From Alphaproteobacteria bacterium (GTDB lineage: Bacteria; Myxococcota_A; UBA796; GCA-2862545), in NCBI GenBank assembly GCA_020632915.1, contig JACKEP010000013.1, positions 105,534 to 169,533 of the forward strand: 64,000 bases of DNA, given 5' to 3'. The position numbers were made by a program, and so were the translations under genes. The notes under the pieces were generated by a model. It was not told the origin of the DNA, searched no databases, and worked only from the letters and a program-made list of their open reading frames with translations. Shown here piece by piece: positions 61,795 to 64,000 of the stretch (the first letter of the stretch is position 1; each line of letters opens with the position of its first letter).

Positions 61795-61832
61795 GGCCTC
61801 TTCGTGCCGCGACGACGCAGCACGAGGAGGCC
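61795..61832 (+). promoter_or_regulatory. Leader hairpin that covers the ribosome binding site of the Rieske oxygenase gene
   Basis: Arm 1 GGCCTCTTCGTGC (61795-61807) pairs with arm 2 GCACGAGGAGGCC (61820-61832) over 13 bases with one G-U pair and a 12-base loop. The GAGGAGG Shine-Dalgarno sequence is inside arm 2, and the ATG follows at 61836. In RNA this would bury the ribosome binding site. It could be regulated by RNA binding, temperature, or a small molecule; or the fold may simply lower expression. Confidence 0.55.
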
Positions 61833-61835
61833 CCG

Positions 61836-62825
61836 ATGAACGCGACGCCCGCTGCCCACGCTGCCCCCCGCCTGCCCTCCGGCTGGTTCGTGGTGGGCGA
61901 GGCCCGCGCGCTCCGGCCGGGTCAGGTGCAGCCCCTGGACCGCTTCGGGCGGGAGCTGGTGCTGTTCCGCACCGCGTCCGGCACCCCGGCCCTGGTGGAC
62001 GCCACCTGTCCCCACCTCGGGGCCCACCTCGGCCACGGCGGCACCGTCGTCGGCGAGACCCTGCAGTGCCCGATGCACGGCTTCCGCTTCGGCACCCACG
62101 GGGCCTGCACGGCGGCCGGCAAGGCCGCCCCGCCCCGCGGCGTCCGCCTGGGCTCGCTGCCGCTGACCGAGCGCGAGGGCCTGATCTTCGCGTGGTTCGG
62201 CGCGGACGGCCAGGCCCCGTCCTTCGCGCTGCCGGCGATCGACAGCACCGGGTGGCCGACGTGGCGCCTGCGACGGGCCGTCGTCGACGCCCACCCCCAG
62301 GACACCACCGAGAACAGCGTCGACCTGGCGCACTTCGAACACGTGCACGGCTACGACGCCGTGCAGATCGTCCAGCCGCTCCGCCGCGACGGCGCGGGCC
62401 TGTCGATCGCCTACTCCGCCACCCGGCGCACCGGCCCGTTCGGCACACCGCTGACGTTCCAGTACGAGGTCGCCGTCACGGGGCTCGGGCTGTCGCAGGT
62501 CACCGTACGCGTCCCGGGCCTGGCGACCTGCCAGCTGCTCGTGATGGCCAGCCCCCTCGACGCCGCACGATCCGAGGTGTGGCTCGCGGCACGCGTGCAG
62601 GTCGCGGCGCCCGCGCTGCGCGGCATCGTCGACCCCCTCGCCTCCTCGATCATGGCGACCATCCTGCGCAACGACGTCGAACAGGACGCGCGCCTCTGGT
62701 CCCACAAGCGGTGGGTGCACCCGCCCCGCCTGTCGTCCGCAGACGGCCCCATCGGCGCCTACCGCGCCTGGGCCCGCCAGTTCCAGCCCCAGACGGCCCT
62801 CGGCCAGGAGACGGTGTCATGCTGA
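61836..62825 (+). CDS. Rieske-type non-haem iron oxygenase
   Basis: A 329-residue oxygenase component. The Rieske [2Fe-2S] motifs are CPHLGAH (C58, H60) and CPMHGF (C78, H81). The catalytic iron region is ENSVDLAHFEHVHG with Asn160, Asp163, His166 and His171 in the usual order. The single-subunit size and late domain resemble the KshA/cholesterol-7-desaturase type more than the benzoate type, which suggests a steroid or other bulky substrate. That is inference; sterol C4-demethylation proteins of myxobacteria (SdmA) are also Rieske-type. It overlaps the P450 gene by 7 bases. Confidence 0.85.
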   Translation: MNATPAAHAAPRLPSGWFVVGEARALRPGQVQPLDRFGRELVLFRTASGTPALVDATCPHLGAHLGHGGTVVGETLQCPMHGFRFGTHGACTAAGKAAPPRGVRLGSLPLTEREGLIFAWFGADGQAPSFALPAIDSTGWPTWRLRRAVVDAHPQDTTENSVDLAHFEHVHGYDAVQIVQPLRRDGAGLSIAYSATRRTGPFGTPLTFQYEVAVTGLGLSQVTVRVPGLATCQLLVMASPLDAARSEVWLAARVQVAAPALRGIVDPLASSIMATILRNDVEQDARLWSHKRWVHPPRLSSADGPIGAYRAWARQFQPQTALGQETVSC

Positions 62826-64000
62826 AGTCCATGCTGCGCGCGGCCGGTGTCACCGGCTGCCCCTTTCACGCCACCCCCGCTGCGACGTCGCCGCGCGTCG
62901 ACACACCGGTTCCCGAGGCGCTGGCCCACCTGCCGGCGGCGTCGCAGGCGCCCACCGTTCCCGGACTGCCCGTGCTCGGCAACGGCCTGCAGCTGCTCGC
63001 CGACCCCTACGGCTGGTGGCCGCGCCAGCAGCGCACGCACGGCGCCGTGTTCCGGTTGAAGCTGCCGCAGGACCGGGACCCGTGGACCGCGTTGGTCGGC
63101 CGCGAGGCGAACCAGCTCCTGGCGCGCGAGGGCCACGCCCTGTTCTCGCAGGCGATGACCTACCCCAAGGCGCGGGAGGTGCTGGGCACCGAGCTGCACC
63201 CGTCGATCACGGAAGGCGACCTGCAGCGTCACCTGCACCGCCAGGTCGCCGCGGGCTTCACGCGCCAGGGCCTGGCACCCCACCTGCCGCAGATCCTCCA
63301 GGTCACGCGTGGTCTGGTCGACGCCCTCCCCCGACACGGCGCGTTCAACGTCACCGAGGTCACGTCCAGGCTGGGGCTGAACGCCATCGCCATCCACGCG
63401 ACCGGCGCGCCGCTGGGCCACGACACCGACCGGTACCGCCAGTACGCCAGCGTCTTCACCGGCGTGATCGCGATGGGCTGGCCGATGGCGCTCATGCGCT
63501 GGCCGTCCGTGCGACGGACCCGCGAGGGGCTCGACACGATGATCGCCGAGCGCCTGGCCGCGCACGTCGCCACGCCACCGGGCGTCGGTCGGGCGCCCGA
63601 CGCGTTCGACGCCATCCTGCGCGGGACCCTGCCGGACGGCAGCCCCCTGCCGGACCGCGTGCGGGTGGTCTATGGCCAGATCGCGTTCAAGAACATGGGG
63701 GTCTACGCCGGGCGCGTCCTCAACCACATCCTGTACCAGCTCGTCCGGCACCCCGACGTGCTCGCCCGGGTGCTGCCCGAGATCGACCGCGTCCTCGGCG
63801 GGTCGGAGGTCACCCTCGAGGACCTCCAGTCGATGCAGGTGTTCCGCGCGGCCATCCAGGAGACGCTGCGCCTGCTGCCCATCGCGGTCGCCGTCCAGCG
63901 CACCGTCGCGCACCCGTTCGCCTTCGGGGGCTACCGGTTCATGCCGGGCGACAAGCTCTTCTTCCCGATCTCCGCGACCCACTTCGACCCGGAGCTGTTC
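62819..64000 (+). CDS. Cytochrome P450, C-terminal part beyond the window
   Basis: The frame starts with ATG 62819 and is open for 394 codons to the right edge. PTVPGLPVLGNGLQLLADPYGWW is the usual proline-rich start, and the K-helix is ETLR (E348 to R351; AAIQETLRLLPIAV). The heme-Cys loop lies outside the window. The I-helix, in KNMGVYAGRVLNHILYQLVRHP, aligned with the usual AGxETT, has no acid-threonine pair: its Glu position is Val and its Thr position is Tyr. An N-terminal GCPFH also stands out. It overlaps the Rieske gene by 7 bases, so they are probably co-translated. Confidence 0.88.
   Translation, partial: MLKSMLRAAGVTGCPFHATPAATSPRVDTPVPEALAHLPAASQAPTVPGLPVLGNGLQLLADPYGWWPRQQRTHGAVFRLKLPQDRDPWTALVGREANQLLAREGHALFSQAMTYPKAREVLGTELHPSITEGDLQRHLHRQVAAGFTRQGLAPHLPQILQVTRGLVDALPRHGAFNVTEVTSRLGLNAIAIHATGAPLGHDTDRYRQYASVFTGVIAMGWPMALMRWPSVRRTREGLDTMIAERLAAHVATPPGVGRAPDAFDAILRGTLPDGSPLPDRVRVVYGQIAFKNMGVYAGRVLNHILYQLVRHPDVLARVLPEIDRVLGGSEVTLEDLQSMQVFRAAIQETLRLLPIAVAVQRTVAHPFAFGGYRFMPGDKLFFPISATHFDPELF

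Overview
The window is very G+C-rich, almost fully coding DNA from a Gram-negative bacterium. The outer-membrane set (BamA, Skp, LolC, LolD, FabZ) and the many lipoproteins with clear lipoboxes show a diderm envelope. Gene orders such as lolC-lolD-bamA-skp and folP-cdaA-cdaR-glmM, Asp/Thr-rich lipoproteins, a PyrF-PyrE fusion and a Rieske/P450 pair fit a myxobacterium-like lineage (Myxococcota, former Deltaproteobacteria). This placement is inference from gene content and was not tested by phylogeny. No tRNA, rRNA, CRISPR array, insertion sequence, prophage or replication origin was seen. The longest stretch without a gene is about 240 bases (49077-49319).

Region 1 (1-12131, minus strand) is one tightly packed run in which almost every gene overlaps the next by 4 or 8 bases: a HEAT/cyclophilin PPIase, an RNHCP zinc protein, TilS, FtsH, FolP, diadenylate cyclase CdaA, CdaR, GlmM, NAD(P)HX repair enzyme Nnr, TsaE, a ComEA-like protein and the start of a cysteine desulfurase. 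It links c-di-AMP signalling, cell-wall precursor supply, protein quality control and tRNA modification. Region 2 (12237-16446) holds a small lipoprotein and a pyrimidine block (pyrB, fused pyrFE, pyrD) plus a Trm112-like protein. Region 3 (16480-24127) holds a TIGR02757 protein, a lipoprotein and the envelope-biogenesis operon lolC-lolD-bamA-skp-fabZ.

Region 4 (24204-31114) is mixed: a VIT-family transporter, a NadR-like kinase, HemN, an FGE-like lipoprotein, a large membrane protein and a serine beta-lactamase-fold protein. Region 5 (31138-50477, minus) is housekeeping: prfB with a programmed +1 frameshift, ybeY, a PgpH-like c-di-AMP phosphodiesterase, phoH, a divergent EF-G-like GTPase, a PP2C phosphatase, recO, mgtE, a RodZ-like protein, rlmN, recD2, DUF502, RNase G and rlmI. 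cdaA/cdaR and the PgpH-like protein give both arms of c-di-AMP metabolism within 35 kb.

Region 6 (50576-64000) runs mainly on the plus strand: a lipoprotein, glutaredoxin, minCDE, an uncharacterised three-gene membrane/metallophosphoesterase operon, a Tat-exported intradiol dioxygenase-like protein, several lipoproteins or secreted proteins, an SGNH hydrolase and, at the right edge, a Rieske oxygenase-cytochrome P450 operon. That operon is preceded by 11-bp-spaced CTGA repeats and by a hairpin that buries its ribosome binding site. The P450 lacks the usual I-helix acid-alcohol pair. This right edge is the most promising place for undescribed biology.
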